DNA of 64,000 bases, taken from assembly GCA_947630755.1 (NCBI GenBank), contig CANRIU010000001.1:1-64000 (forward strand), given 5' to 3'. The position numbers and the translations under genes are program-made. Positions 17,515 through 25,627 of the stretch are shown here, piece by piece (position 1 is the first letter of the stretch; every line of letters starts with the position of its first letter). This DNA is from an uncultured Oscillospiraceae bacterium. Lineage in GTDB: Bacteria > Bacillota > Clostridia > Oscillospirales > Oscillospiraceae. The notes beneath the pieces were generated by a model that made no database searches, was not told the DNA's origin, and saw only the letters and a program-made list of their open reading frames with translations.

Positions 17515-18981
17515 TCACCAGAATGCGCGGCGGTGAGGCAGCGGGTCCAGCGTCCAGGCCATTTTGTCGGCAAGAAGCCCGAGCATTTCCGCGCGTCTTT
17601 CAAGGAGCGCGGGATCGGTGAACAGGTTGTTGTGCTCCCCCGGGTCCTCCTCCAGGTCGTAAAGCTCGCTGCCCAGGTCCCCCACACCCTCCGGGGAGTG
17701 GACCTTTACCAGCTTCCAGCGCCCGTCAAACACCATGGTCGCAAAGGCCTTCGGGTCGCGGTGGTTTATGTTGGCGTTGTAAAACTCCGAATATACGCTC
17801 ATCCTGTGGCTGTCCGTCGGGGCCGTGCCCGTGAGCAGGTCAAGAAAGTCCCTCCCCTGAAACGCCTCCGGCTGCTCTATCCCGGCGGCGCGGCAGAGCG
17901 TCGGGGCGATGTCCACAAGCTCCACCATCGCCCGGCTCACGCGCCCGGGTGGGACGCGGTCCCCCCACCTGACGATGAGCGGCACATGGACGGCGCTCTC
18001 GTAAAAGCAGGGTCCCTTCAGGTAAAAGCCGTGGTCCCCCAGGCTCTCGCCGTGGTCGGAGTGGAAGAGGATGATGGTGTTGTCAAGCTCACCTGTGCTC
18101 TCCAAATACTCCACTATCCGCCCGACCTGGGCGTCTATCTGGTCTATCATCGCCCAGTAGGCCGCCCGGATGTACCTGTGGTCCTGCTCGCTCATCCCGT
18201 CGTAGGGGAAGTTTCCCGGGGTGTTGTACGCCCCCTCGTGGTCAAGGCGCTGGAAAACGGATTTTTTCTCAAGCTCCCCGGGGACGTAGTCCGGCAGCGG
18301 TATCCGGTCCAGGATCGGCAGGTACCTCTCGAGGTACTCCGGCGGCGGGTCGAAGGGGTGGTGGGGGTCGTAGCAGTTTACGGAGAAAAACCAGGGTCTT
18401 CCCCGGTTTTCACCTATGAACCGCATGGCCTCGTCAAAGCACCAGGCGGTCTGGGAAAGGCGGGAGGGCATCCCCTCCCGCACAAAGCGGCAGCCCTCCA
18501 TGGGCCTCGTCCTGTACTCCGCCCCCTGCCCCTCCAGCCAGCGGATGTAGGCGTTTTCGGGCCAGTTGTTTCTCCCCGGAGGCCCCGGGTGGTGGGACCA
18601 GGAAAAGAAGGTGTACCCGTCGTCTATCCGCCGCTCCATGCCCGGCGAGACCGACGGGTGGCAGGCGCTGAGGTGCAGCTTTCCCGAAAGCCCGCAGACA
18701 TATCCGTTGTCGGCAAATAATCGTGGTACAGGTATCTCCCCGGCGGGTATGTCCTGCCCGTTCTGCCTGACGCCGCAGGTGCGCGGGTACCGCCCCGTCA
18801 AAAACGCGGCGCGGCTCGGGGCGCACACCGGGGAGACGGAGTACGCCCTCTCCATCAGCACCCCCTCCCGGGCCAGCCGGTCGATATTCGGCGTGCGCAC
18901 AAAGGCGTTCCCGGTGCACCCCAGGGTGTCATAGCGCTGCTGGTCCGTGCATATCCAGAGGATATTGGGCTTTTTATCCAT
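17515..18981 (-). CDS. Cytoplasmic type I sulfatase (Cys type)
   Basis: A 488-residue arylsulfatase-family enzyme that hydrolyses sulfate esters, here probably on imported sugars. Metal ligand Asp13 (CTDQQR), the formylglycine motif C53-A-P-S-R followed by AAFLTGRYP, GKLHL, and the distal FHSDHGESLGDHG motif are present. Cys53 must be oxidised to formylglycine; under anoxia this needs the radical-SAM maturase anSME, not encoded here. No signal peptide is visible, so it should act in the cytoplasm. It is the last gene of aldolase-PFK-sulfatase-sulfatase, 20 nt behind the second sulfatase. The WSHHPGPPGRNNWPENAY region is typical of iduronate/heparan-type relatives, but substrate cannot be told from sequence. 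Confidence 0.93.
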   Translation of the reverse strand: MDKKPNILWICTDQQRYDTLGCTGNAFVRTPNIDRLAREGVLMERAYSVSPVCAPSRAAFLTGRYPRTCGVRQNGQDIPAGEIPVPRLFADNGYVCGLSGKLHLSACHPSVSPGMERRIDDGYTFFSWSHHPGPPGRNNWPENAYIRWLEGQGAEYRTRPMEGCRFVREGMPSRLSQTAWCFDEAMRFIGENRGRPWFFSVNCYDPHHPFDPPPEYLERYLPILDRIPLPDYVPGELEKKSVFQRLDHEGAYNTPGNFPYDGMSEQDHRYIRAAYWAMIDQIDAQVGRIVEYLESTGELDNTIILFHSDHGESLGDHGFYLKGPCFYESAVHVPLIVRWGDRVPPGRVSRAMVELVDIAPTLCRAAGIEQPEAFQGRDFLDLLTGTAPTDSHRMSVYSEFYNANINHRDPKAFATMVFDGRWKLVKVHSPEGVGDLGSELYDLEEDPGEHNNLFTDPALLERRAEMLGLLADKMAWTLDPLPHRRAFW

Positions 18982-19001
18982 ACTTCACCTTCCCTCGTCT
19001 C

Positions 19002-20453
19002 TCAGGGCTTCACATAGAGCCGTCCCTTCGGCAGCGGCAGGACGTCGGCGTTTTGCAGCATCTCTTTAATAAGCTCCCCCATGAGCTCGTCCCTTATCTG
19101 CCCGTACTCCGGCCTCTGCCAGAGATCCACCCTCTCGAAGGGGTCGTTTTCAAGGTCGTAGAGGAAGCTCGTCCCCTCCATGTCGGTCTGGAGCTTATAC
19201 CGCCCCCGGCGGAGCATACGGCCCTGGCCGCTCTGGGTCCAGGGGTTTAAGCAGTTGAAGGAGCCGTCCCCGGGAAGGCACCCCTGCTCCCCCGGCGACA
19301 TATCTCCCTCCAGCCAGTACCGCCCGCCGTAGCCCACCTCGGCGTAGGCGCAGTCCCGGACCCTGTCCTCCCGCCCCTCAAATATGGGCAGGAGGCTTTT
19401 TCCCTGCACCCCATCGGGGATCCTCTCCCCTATCAGCTCGCAGATGGTGGGCAGCACGTCCACAATGCTCACAAAGCTCCCCATGGCGCCCCTGGCGTGA
19501 TGCCCCGGGACGTGCCACACCATGGGGATGTTCACGAGGCACTCCGGCAGGTCCACGCCCTTTCGCATGAGCCCGTACTCCCCCGCGTAATCCCCGTGGT
19601 CCGACAAAAACAGCACCAGCGTCTCATCCCCGATGCCCCGCTCATCCATGGCGCCGATGAGCCTTTTGAACTGGTCGTCGATGAGCCGCAGCATACCGTA
19701 ATAGTTGGACCTGGCGCGCAGTATGGCCCTCTCCCCGTCCTCGCCGTACACGCTGTCCCACTGCTTATGGAGCCACTCATATCTCGCGCCCTTTTTCACG
19801 GCGTCGGACCTGTCGGTAGTTATCCCCGGCAGCGCCTCCGGCGGGAACATATCAAAATACGGCTCCGGGACCTGATATGGGTTGTGGGGCTCGGCAAAGG
19901 ACAGCCACAGGAAAAATGGGCGGCCCTCCTCAAGAGCCCTGTCCATAAATCTTATCGCGGAGGAGACGTTCCTGTACGGAAGCTGCGCCTCAACGCCACA
20001 GGGCGAGGGGGCGTCGGCGCACTTGAATTTCAGCGTCTTCAGATATTCGTCAAACCGCTCCTCCTCCGGGCTCCCATACGGGAGGTCATTCGCCCCGAGG
20101 TGCCCCGATGTCTCGTGGAAGTCAAAGTCCCCGGGCTTTCGGTGGGAGTGGTTTTTGCCGCAGAGGGCGGTGACATATCCGTTTTTCCTCAAAACGTCCA
20201 GAAGGTCCTCGGTGTACACCGCGTCGGCGGCGTTGAAGTTTGACCGCACCCGGTTCGCGCTGGGGTATCTCCCGGTGAAGAGGCCCACCCTCGCGGGCAT
20301 ACATGTGGGGTTGGAGGTGTAGGCGCAGGAAAAATCCGTGTTTCTCCCCGCCCACTCGTCCAGAAACGGCATGGTGTCAAGGGGAAAGCCCCGGGAGCGC
20401 CTTACGTCGGCGCGCTGCTGGTCCGTCATTACAATTACGATATTCGGCTTCAA
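19002..20453 (-). CDS. Second cytoplasmic sulfatase (Cys type), TTG start
   Basis: A 483-residue type I sulfatase. Motifs: MTDQQR with metal Asp11, C51-M-P-A-R followed by VGLFTGRYP, CGKNHSH, FAEPHNPYQ and LSDHGDYAGEYGLMRKG. The best start is TTG at 20453: minus strand AGGAGGG lies 6 nt before it and the protein then begins directly with KPNIVIVM, as sulfatases without signal peptide do. ATG codons at 20486 and 20552 would overlap the PFK-like gene and lack a ribosome site. Intergenic gap to the PFK-like gene is 29 nt. Two sulfatases of different sequence in one operon suggest two sulfate positions or two sugars in one glycan. Formylglycine formation depends on a maturase elsewhere. Confidence 0.92.
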   Translation of the reverse strand: MKPNIVIVMTDQQRADVRRSRGFPLDTMPFLDEWAGRNTDFSCAYTSNPTCMPARVGLFTGRYPSANRVRSNFNAADAVYTEDLLDVLRKNGYVTALCGKNHSHRKPGDFDFHETSGHLGANDLPYGSPEEERFDEYLKTLKFKCADAPSPCGVEAQLPYRNVSSAIRFMDRALEEGRPFFLWLSFAEPHNPYQVPEPYFDMFPPEALPGITTDRSDAVKKGARYEWLHKQWDSVYGEDGERAILRARSNYYGMLRLIDDQFKRLIGAMDERGIGDETLVLFLSDHGDYAGEYGLMRKGVDLPECLVNIPMVWHVPGHHARGAMGSFVSIVDVLPTICELIGERIPDGVQGKSLLPIFEGREDRVRDCAYAEVGYGGRYWLEGDMSPGEQGCLPGDGSFNCLNPWTQSGQGRMLRRGRYKLQTDMEGTSFLYDLENDPFERVDLWQRPEYGQIRDELMGELIKEMLQNADVLPLPKGRLYVKP

Positions 20454-20482
20454 GTTATCCCTCCTCTTTTTTCCAAAGGCCG

Positions 20483-21649
20483 TCATAAAATCTCTCCGCC
20501 CCGGAGATCCGGGGGCGGCTCCGGCAGCGGCCCCAGAAGGGGCCTTGCCCACCTTATGAATTCCTCCGTCACGTCAAAGCCGTCGGCGCTTATGAAGGAG
20601 GCCGGCATTCGCCGCTCCTCCATCATCACCTGCCCGATGGGTATCAGCACCTCCCGGCATATGTAGGGCTCGGTGGAGACGCGCTCAAGCCCCGCCATGA
20701 CCCCGGTTTTTCCGCCGAGCACGGCCCTCGCGGCGAGAGCGCCGACACGCTCCGCCTCCTCCCTGTCCACCCGTGACTGGGCGCAGGCGCAGGCGCGGCC
20801 CCAGATCCCCGGCTTCTCGCTCCGGGCCTTTATGCCGAGCCTCTCAATTATCAGGCGCGCAAGATATTCCCCCACGCTGCCGTCGTATCTCGCCCGGCCC
20901 TCCACAAAAAACGGCGGCGCCACCGTGCTGCCGTCGGGTTTCTTAAGTCCCTCGCTCACCGCCACCACAACTCCGCCGTGAAGGCTGTGGAGCATACTCA
21001 CCCGGCGCAGAAAACGCTCCTCGTCAAAGGGCACCTCGGGCAGGCATATCATATGCGGCGCGTCCCCCGGCCCTCTGCGGGCGAGGGCCGCGGCGGCGGT
21101 TATCCACCCCACGTTCCGCCCCATGGTCTCAACTACGCTCACATGTATCGGCAGCGACGCCACGTCCACGGCTGTCTCGGACACGCACCACGCGATAAAC
21201 GTGGCAGCGCTTGCATACCCCGGGGCGTGGTCCAGAACCGCGATGTCGTTGTCTATCGTCTTGGGTATTCCCACGACCCCGGCAAGCCCCCCGGCGGCCT
21301 TCGCAAGGCGCCCGCAGGCGTCCATGCTCCCGTTTCCCCCGGTGAAAAGCACATAGCCTATGTTATGCCGTCTCAGCACCTCCGCCATAGCCCCGTACTC
21401 CCCCGGTCCGAGAGGCGTCCGCGATGAGCCGATGGCGGAGCCGGGCGCGGTCAGAAGCCCCTCCAGGACCTTCTGCGGCAGCGCGCCAAGGTCCGTAAAT
21501 GACTCCCTCAGTATCCCCGCCGTACCGTATCTCGCCCCCAATATCCGCCCCGTAAAGCCGAGGCGCCGCGCCTCCTCTACCGCGCCGTAAAGGGAGGCGT
21601 TCAGCACGGCGGTGGGCGCGCCGCCGTGGGCGATAAGCAGATCAGCCAT
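20483..21649 (-). CDS. Phosphofructokinase-family kinase with altered active site
   Basis: A 388-residue member of the PfkA superfamily, expected to phosphorylate a ketose 6-phosphate (or similar) at C1 in the cytoplasm. GGNGSMD (104-110) replaces the usual GGDGS or GGDDT, so the Mg-binding Asp is Asn106; PKTIDND (129-135) has the Lys typical of PPi-dependent enzymes while Gly107 is the ATP-type residue. METMGRNVGW and the substrate region EVPFDEERF are intact. Donor (ATP or PPi) and sugar are therefore open. It sits 15 nt behind a class II aldolase and before two sulfatases, so it most likely makes the bisphosphate that the aldolase cleaves. Not obviously the glycolytic PFK of this organism. 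Confidence 0.85.
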   Translation of the reverse strand: MADLLIAHGGAPTAVLNASLYGAVEEARRLGFTGRILGARYGTAGILRESFTDLGALPQKVLEGLLTAPGSAIGSSRTPLGPGEYGAMAEVLRRHNIGYVLFTGGNGSMDACGRLAKAAGGLAGVVGIPKTIDNDIAVLDHAPGYASAATFIAWCVSETAVDVASLPIHVSVVETMGRNVGWITAAAALARRGPGDAPHMICLPEVPFDEERFLRRVSMLHSLHGGVVVAVSEGLKKPDGSTVAPPFFVEGRARYDGSVGEYLARLIIERLGIKARSEKPGIWGRACACAQSRVDREEAERVGALAARAVLGGKTGVMAGLERVSTEPYICREVLIPIGQVMMEERRMPASFISADGFDVTEEFIRWARPLLGPLPEPPPDLRGGEIL

Positions 21650-21664
21650 TCTCTCCCCCCTCTT

Positions 21665-22516
21665 TCACACCCTGCCCTCGGAGCCGGACAGCCGGATTAT
21701 GTCCTTCACGTCCTCGCACAGGGCATCGCAGGCGTATTGGGAGACCTTCCACGAGTGCCCCTGGTGGTCCAGCTCCTCCATCCCCCGCCGATAGTGCTCC
21801 AGGTATTTGTACCGTATCTCCGTCCCGAAGTTTATCTTCGCCACCCCCAGGGACACCGCCCTGCGGATGACCGCCTCCTCCATTCCCGTGCAGCCGTGGA
21901 GCACGAGGGGTATGTCCGTAAAGCCCCTGACCGCCTCCAGAATATCGAGCCTTATGTCCGGCGTCCCGTGGTAGTAGCCGTGGGCGTTCCCGATGCCCAC
22001 CGCCAGTGTGTCCGGGGAGCACAGGCGCAGGAATTCCCGGACCTGCTCCGGGTCGGCGATGTTTTTGTTCTCCTGCACCGCCCCGCCGTCAAGGCGCTGG
22101 AGCTGCCCCACCTCCGCCTCCACCGGGACGCCAAAATGCCTTGCCACCCTGACCACGTCCCCGGTCAGTGCGGCGTTCTCCTCCACCGGAAGGGACGAGC
22201 CGTCTATCATCACCGATGTGAACCCCAGCCGCAGAGCCTCCATGCACATGGGAAAGCCGTCCCCGTGGTCCAGATGTATGGACACCGGCACCGAGACCTT
22301 CCCGGCGCACCACCTCGCCACGTTTACGAACCAGTCATTTCCCGAGTAGGCCCCGGTGGAGACATAGTGGGCGAGGATCATCGGGGAGCGCAGCTCCTCC
22401 GCGGCCCTGCACGCCGCCATGATTATGTCGTAATTGCCCCCCTGGGTGTTCACGGCGGGGATGGCGTAGCCTCCCCGGGATGCTCTCCCAAGCTGCTCCA
22501 GATTGTTTGTGAGCAT
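21665..22516 (-). CDS. Class II (Zn) ketose-bisphosphate aldolase
   Basis: A 283-residue FbaA/GatY/KbaY-type aldolase that splits a ketose 1,6-bisphosphate into DHAP and an aldehyde. Zn and catalytic residues are in place: H81-L-D83-H84-G, E133-A-E135, GNAH179GYY and LH207GCTG; Asp83 is the proton donor. First gene of the aldolase-PFK-sulfatase operon, start ATG 22516 behind AAGGAGCGG. Divergent from a LacI-type gene, whose promoter shares a 16-base element with this one. Fructose-, tagatose- or another bisphosphate could be the substrate; the PFK-like neighbour supports a bisphosphate rather than a fuculose-type monophosphate. Confidence 0.92.
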   Translation of the reverse strand: MLTNNLEQLGRASRGGYAIPAVNTQGGNYDIIMAACRAAEELRSPMILAHYVSTGAYSGNDWFVNVARWCAGKVSVPVSIHLDHGDGFPMCMEALRLGFTSVMIDGSSLPVEENAALTGDVVRVARHFGVPVEAEVGQLQRLDGGAVQENKNIADPEQVREFLRLCSPDTLAVGIGNAHGYYHGTPDIRLDILEAVRGFTDIPLVLHGCTGMEEAVIRRAVSLGVAKINFGTEIRYKYLEHYRRGMEELDHQGHSWKVSQYACDALCEDVKDIIRLSGSEGRV

Positions 22517-22540
22517 AAATACCGCTCCTTATAAATTATG

Positions 22541-22556
22541 ATTTGTTTTCATCCAC
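22541..22556 (-). promoter_or_regulatory. Candidate operator before the aldolase operon
   Basis: Minus strand GTGGATGAAAACAAAT followed directly by CATAAT, a likely -10. The same element with 14 of 16 bases occurs at 22643-22658 between the -35 and -10 of the lacI-type promoter (GTAGATGAAAATAAAT). Its ATGA...TCAT edges make a weak palindrome. Binding by the LacI-family protein is inference. Confidence 0.5.
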
Positions 22557-22636
22557 TCGTATGTACTATCGGTATATGCCGAAATATCTCCCCATCCCCG
22601 CGTCCCCCTTAAATTAATCGACCCCGGTTTTTTGTG

Positions 22637-22665
22637 TTGACGGTAGATGAAAATAAATGTATAAT
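22637..22665 (+). promoter_or_regulatory. Promoter of the LacI-family gene with internal operator-like element
   Basis: TTGACG (22637-22642), 17 bases, TATAAT (22660-22665). The spacer 22643-22658 matches the aldolase promoter element, as expected for autoregulation. Confidence 0.75.
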
Positions 22666-22713
22666 TTAAAAAGTAAATCATACGCAGGAAAGTAATGGTC
22701 AGGGGGAGGATAC

Positions 22714-23724
22714 ATGAAAAAGAGCGGCAGCGCGCCGACCCGCCGGGATGTGGCGGAGCGGGCGGGCGTATCTGTTACCATCGTCTCCTATGTGCTCAAC
22801 AACAACCGATATGTGGCGAAGGACAAGCGGGAGAGGGTCTACCGCGCCATAGAGGAGCTCCACTACCGCCCGAACGCCGTCGCCCGCGCCCTCAAGGGGA
22901 AAAAGAGCAACCATATCCTCTTCATAGCCGACAACATCTCCAACGAGCACTTCGGGAAAATAGTGGAGGAGATGGACAGGATGGCCTATGACAAGGGCTA
23001 TCTCATCTCCCTTCTGGCGGACAGGAACGACGCGGAGTTTGTCTCACAGGTGAACAGTCGCCAGGTGGACGGGATAGTGATAAGCTCCGCGGGCTTTGAC
23101 GAGCTCTACGTCCGGCAGCTCGTCGACTCCGGCGTTCCGGTGGTGCTGCTCATGAACCGGGAGTACAACGGCATAGGCAGTGAGGCCGGGCGGATATACA
23201 CCGGACTTATTCAGGGCATGAAGGACTGCGTGAAGCTTATGGTCAGCAAGGGCAGGAAAAACCTCCTGTATATCGACCGCATAAGCCGCCGGGGGCGGTT
23301 CAGCGATCAGAACGACCTACGCTTCCGCGCCTTTTGCGAGCAGATGAGCGAGAGCGGTCTTGAGCTCCCGCCGGAGCGGATAGTCACGGGCTGCGCCAGC
23401 GAGCAGGAGCTCTTTGACGCCGTGCGCGCAAGGCTCATCGGCGGCCCTGCGGTGGACGGGATGATCGGGCGCAACGACAACATGGCCTGCATCGCCATGA
23501 AGGCCGCGCAGCAATGCGGTCTCAGGGTCCCGGAGGACGTGGCGGTGGCGGGCTTCGACAACTCCCGGGTCAGCGCCTTTGTGTCCCCCACCCTTACAAG
23601 CGTGGAGATAGACAGGAGGGCCATAGCCGACGCCATAATCACCATGCTCGACGCCATGATTCGCGGCGGCGAGCCCGGGGTCTGCTCCGTCCCCACAAGG
23701 CTCATCGAGCGGGAGAGCACTTAA
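22714..23724 (+). CDS. LacI-family transcriptional regulator
   Basis: A 336-residue LacI/GalR repressor. N-terminal helix-turn-helix (TRRDVAERAGVSVTIVSYVL, residues 9-28) and hinge (YRPNAVARALKGKKS), then a periplasmic-binding-protein-like effector domain with the usual VDGIVIS, GRNDNMAC and VPEDVAVAGFDNS motifs. Strong ribosome site GGGGGAGG before ATG 22714. It lies between the two minus-strand operons of the glycan locus and is divergent from the aldolase operon, so it probably controls both. The effector is probably a free or phosphorylated sugar released in the pathway. Confidence 0.93.
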   Translation: MKKSGSAPTRRDVAERAGVSVTIVSYVLNNNRYVAKDKRERVYRAIEELHYRPNAVARALKGKKSNHILFIADNISNEHFGKIVEEMDRMAYDKGYLISLLADRNDAEFVSQVNSRQVDGIVISSAGFDELYVRQLVDSGVPVVLLMNREYNGIGSEAGRIYTGLIQGMKDCVKLMVSKGRKNLLYIDRISRRGRFSDQNDLRFRAFCEQMSESGLELPPERIVTGCASEQELFDAVRARLIGGPAVDGMIGRNDNMACIAMKAAQQCGLRVPEDVAVAGFDNSRVSAFVSPTLTSVEIDRRAIADAIITMLDAMIRGGEPGVCSVPTRLIEREST

Positions 23725-23753
23725 ATCGACAATAATCGACAATGATCGACAAT
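23725..23753. repeat. Three tandem 9-bp units at 10-bp period
   Basis: ATCGACAAT occurs at 23725-23733, 23735-23743 and 23745-23753, immediately behind the regulator stop codon. Helically phased, but located in a convergent 3' region and of unknown role. Confidence 0.6.
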
Positions 23754-23762
23754 GATTCAAAT

Positions 23763-23816
23763 AAAAAAGCGGATACCCGGGGGCGGGTCACGCCCCCTCG
23801 CGGTATTCGCTTTTTT
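23763..23816. terminator. Bidirectional terminator between LacI and GH2 genes
   Basis: Outer stem 23763-23777/23802-23816 (A6 on one side, T6 on the other, one mismatch) with inner stem 23779-23785/23791-23797. It serves the plus-strand regulator and the minus-strand transporter-GH2 operon. Confidence 0.85.
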
Positions 23817-23825
23817 GTCCTCTTT

Positions 23826-25562
23826 TCATCTCCCGCCGCCGTGGTCCCGCTCTATGGCAGCGGGGGCGGTATTGATCTGACGAATCACGCCGATGTCGAA
23901 TTTCGGCGCCCGCCAGTAGGTGTAAAGGCCGTTTTTCTCCTGCTCCACGTCGTAAAGCTGGGTATAGCAAAAGCCCGCCATTCTGGGGTTCTCAAGAAGC
24001 GCCAGCGTCAGGCCGCGGTATCTGGAGATAAACTCCTCCATCGTCTCCGGGGCGTTGCCGTAGCCCCAGCCGCCCCCGGCCTCGTCCCATTTGATGCCGC
24101 CGTACTCGCTGAGCATCACAGGCTCCCCGCCGTAGGTCTGCCGCTGCCTGTGGCGGTCGTCAAGAACTCCTTCGCTTGCGAGCCTGTCGTACTTCGCCCT
24201 GAAGCTCTCCGGCGACTGGTCGTAGTCGTGCAGGTCGAATATGTCCGTCACGACGTGGAAATTCCCGCTCGTGTCAACGCAGGGGCGGGTGGGGTCCAGC
24301 AGCTTCGTGACCGAGTAGCAGACCGCCAGAAGCTCGTTTCTCTGCACACGGCCCTTCACGTTCCACGTCTCGTTGAACGGCGCCCACACCACGATGCTCG
24401 GGTGGTTGAAGTCCCGCTCCACAGCCTCGGTCCACTGGGTGAGGTACGCCGGGAGAACGTTTATGTCCGCCACATCCGCGCCCCAGTTGGCGTACTCCCC
24501 CCAGACCATGTAGCCCATCCTGTCGCAGTGGTACAGAAACCGCGGCTCAAAGACCTTCTGGTGGAGTCTCGCGCCGTTGAACCCGGCGTCCATGGAGATG
24601 CGTATATCCCTTATTATCGCCTCCTCGCTGGGCGCGGTGTAAATCCCGTCGGGGTAAAACCCCTGGTCCAGGACAAGGCGCTGGAATACCCTTTTTCCGT
24701 TGAGGAGGAAGGCCCCGTCCTCCAGCCTCACGGATCTCAGGCCGAAGTAGCTCTTCACCTCGTCCCCCTCAAAGCCCAGCGTCAGGTCATACAGTCCCCC
24801 AACTCCCAGCTCCCAGGGCACGACCTTGTCAAGGTCCATGGTTATCTCCGCCTCGCCCCCGGCGGATACCGCCTCCGCCGCGCCGGCGCTCTCGCCGTCA
24901 AAAAATGCCCTGGCGGTGACGCGCCCCTGCCCCCGGGTCCTGACGGTTATGTGGACCCGGCCGTTTTCAAGGTCCGGGCGGAGCTTCAGGGACCGGATAT
25001 GATTTTTCGGCACTCTCTCCAGCCACACCGTCTGCCAGATCCCCGTGGTACGGGTGTAATAGCACCCGTAGGACGCAAGCTTCCCGCTCTGCTTGCCGGA
25101 GGGCACAAGCCCCGACCGCTCATCGTCCGCGGCGCACAGGGTTATCACCGTCTCGGGCGTGAGCTTTGATGTGATGTCGAAGGTAAAGGGCGTGTAGCCC
25201 CCGGTGTGTGAGCCCACCGCCTCGCCGTTAACGTACACCGTGGCGGCGTAGTCCACCGCCCCGAAGTGCAGCAGCACCCGGTCTCCCCGCTCACTTACCG
25301 CCTCCATCCACTCCTCCGGAACGGACACCGCCCTGCGGTACCAAACGCAGGAGATAAAATCCCGAAACCCCACTCCGGAAAGCTCGCTCTCCGGGCAGAA
25401 GGGCACCGTTATCCTGCCTGACAGCGCCGGGGCGCGGTAAAGCTCCCGCTCCGCGCCGCTGGCGCTCTGGTCCAACTCAAACTCCCACTCGCCGTTCAGA
25501 TTTATCCAGTCCTTTCTCATAAGCTGCGGGCGGGGATATTCTGGTCGCGGAATATGCTCCAT
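23826..25562 (-). CDS. Glycoside hydrolase family 2 enzyme
   Basis: A 578-residue GH2 enzyme (beta-galactosidase/glucuronidase/mannosidase superfamily) without signal peptide, so cytoplasmic. Sugar-binding jelly roll about 20-190 (WINLNGEWEFELD, WYRRAVSVP, VDYAATVYVNGE, GGYTPFTFDIT), Ig-like domain 190-285, TIM barrel 285-578. Acid/base Glu398 in APFNETW and nucleophile Glu486 in MLSEYGG are both present. At 578 residues it is a short form ending with the barrel. Ribosome site AAGGAG before ATG 25562. Last gene of the permease-permease-binding protein-GH2 operon. The exact glycosidic specificity cannot be set; sulfatases nearby suggest it works on a desulfated oligosaccharide. Confidence 0.93.
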   Translation of the reverse strand: MEHIPRPEYPRPQLMRKDWINLNGEWEFELDQSASGAERELYRAPALSGRITVPFCPESELSGVGFRDFISCVWYRRAVSVPEEWMEAVSERGDRVLLHFGAVDYAATVYVNGEAVGSHTGGYTPFTFDITSKLTPETVITLCAADDERSGLVPSGKQSGKLASYGCYYTRTTGIWQTVWLERVPKNHIRSLKLRPDLENGRVHITVRTRGQGRVTARAFFDGESAGAAEAVSAGGEAEITMDLDKVVPWELGVGGLYDLTLGFEGDEVKSYFGLRSVRLEDGAFLLNGKRVFQRLVLDQGFYPDGIYTAPSEEAIIRDIRISMDAGFNGARLHQKVFEPRFLYHCDRMGYMVWGEYANWGADVADINVLPAYLTQWTEAVERDFNHPSIVVWAPFNETWNVKGRVQRNELLAVCYSVTKLLDPTRPCVDTSGNFHVVTDIFDLHDYDQSPESFRAKYDRLASEGVLDDRHRQRQTYGGEPVMLSEYGGIKWDEAGGGWGYGNAPETMEEFISRYRGLTLALLENPRMAGFCYTQLYDVEQEKNGLYTYWRAPKFDIGVIRQINTAPAAIERDHGGGR

Positions 25563-25586
25563 ATGCTCTTCTCCTTAATATTTTTC

Positions 25587-25618
25587 CCGCCGCCCTCCGT
25601 CTAACCGGAGGGCGGCGG
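25587..25618 (-). other. Intercistronic hairpin between binding protein and GH2 genes
   Basis: Perfect 13-bp stem, 25587-25599/25606-25618, loop of 6. On the minus strand it is followed by A-rich, not U-rich, sequence, so it is not a normal terminator. It probably protects the 3' end of the binding-protein message, as expected where a binding protein is needed in excess of the enzyme. Confidence 0.7.
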
Positions 25619-25627
25619 CATCGTGTG

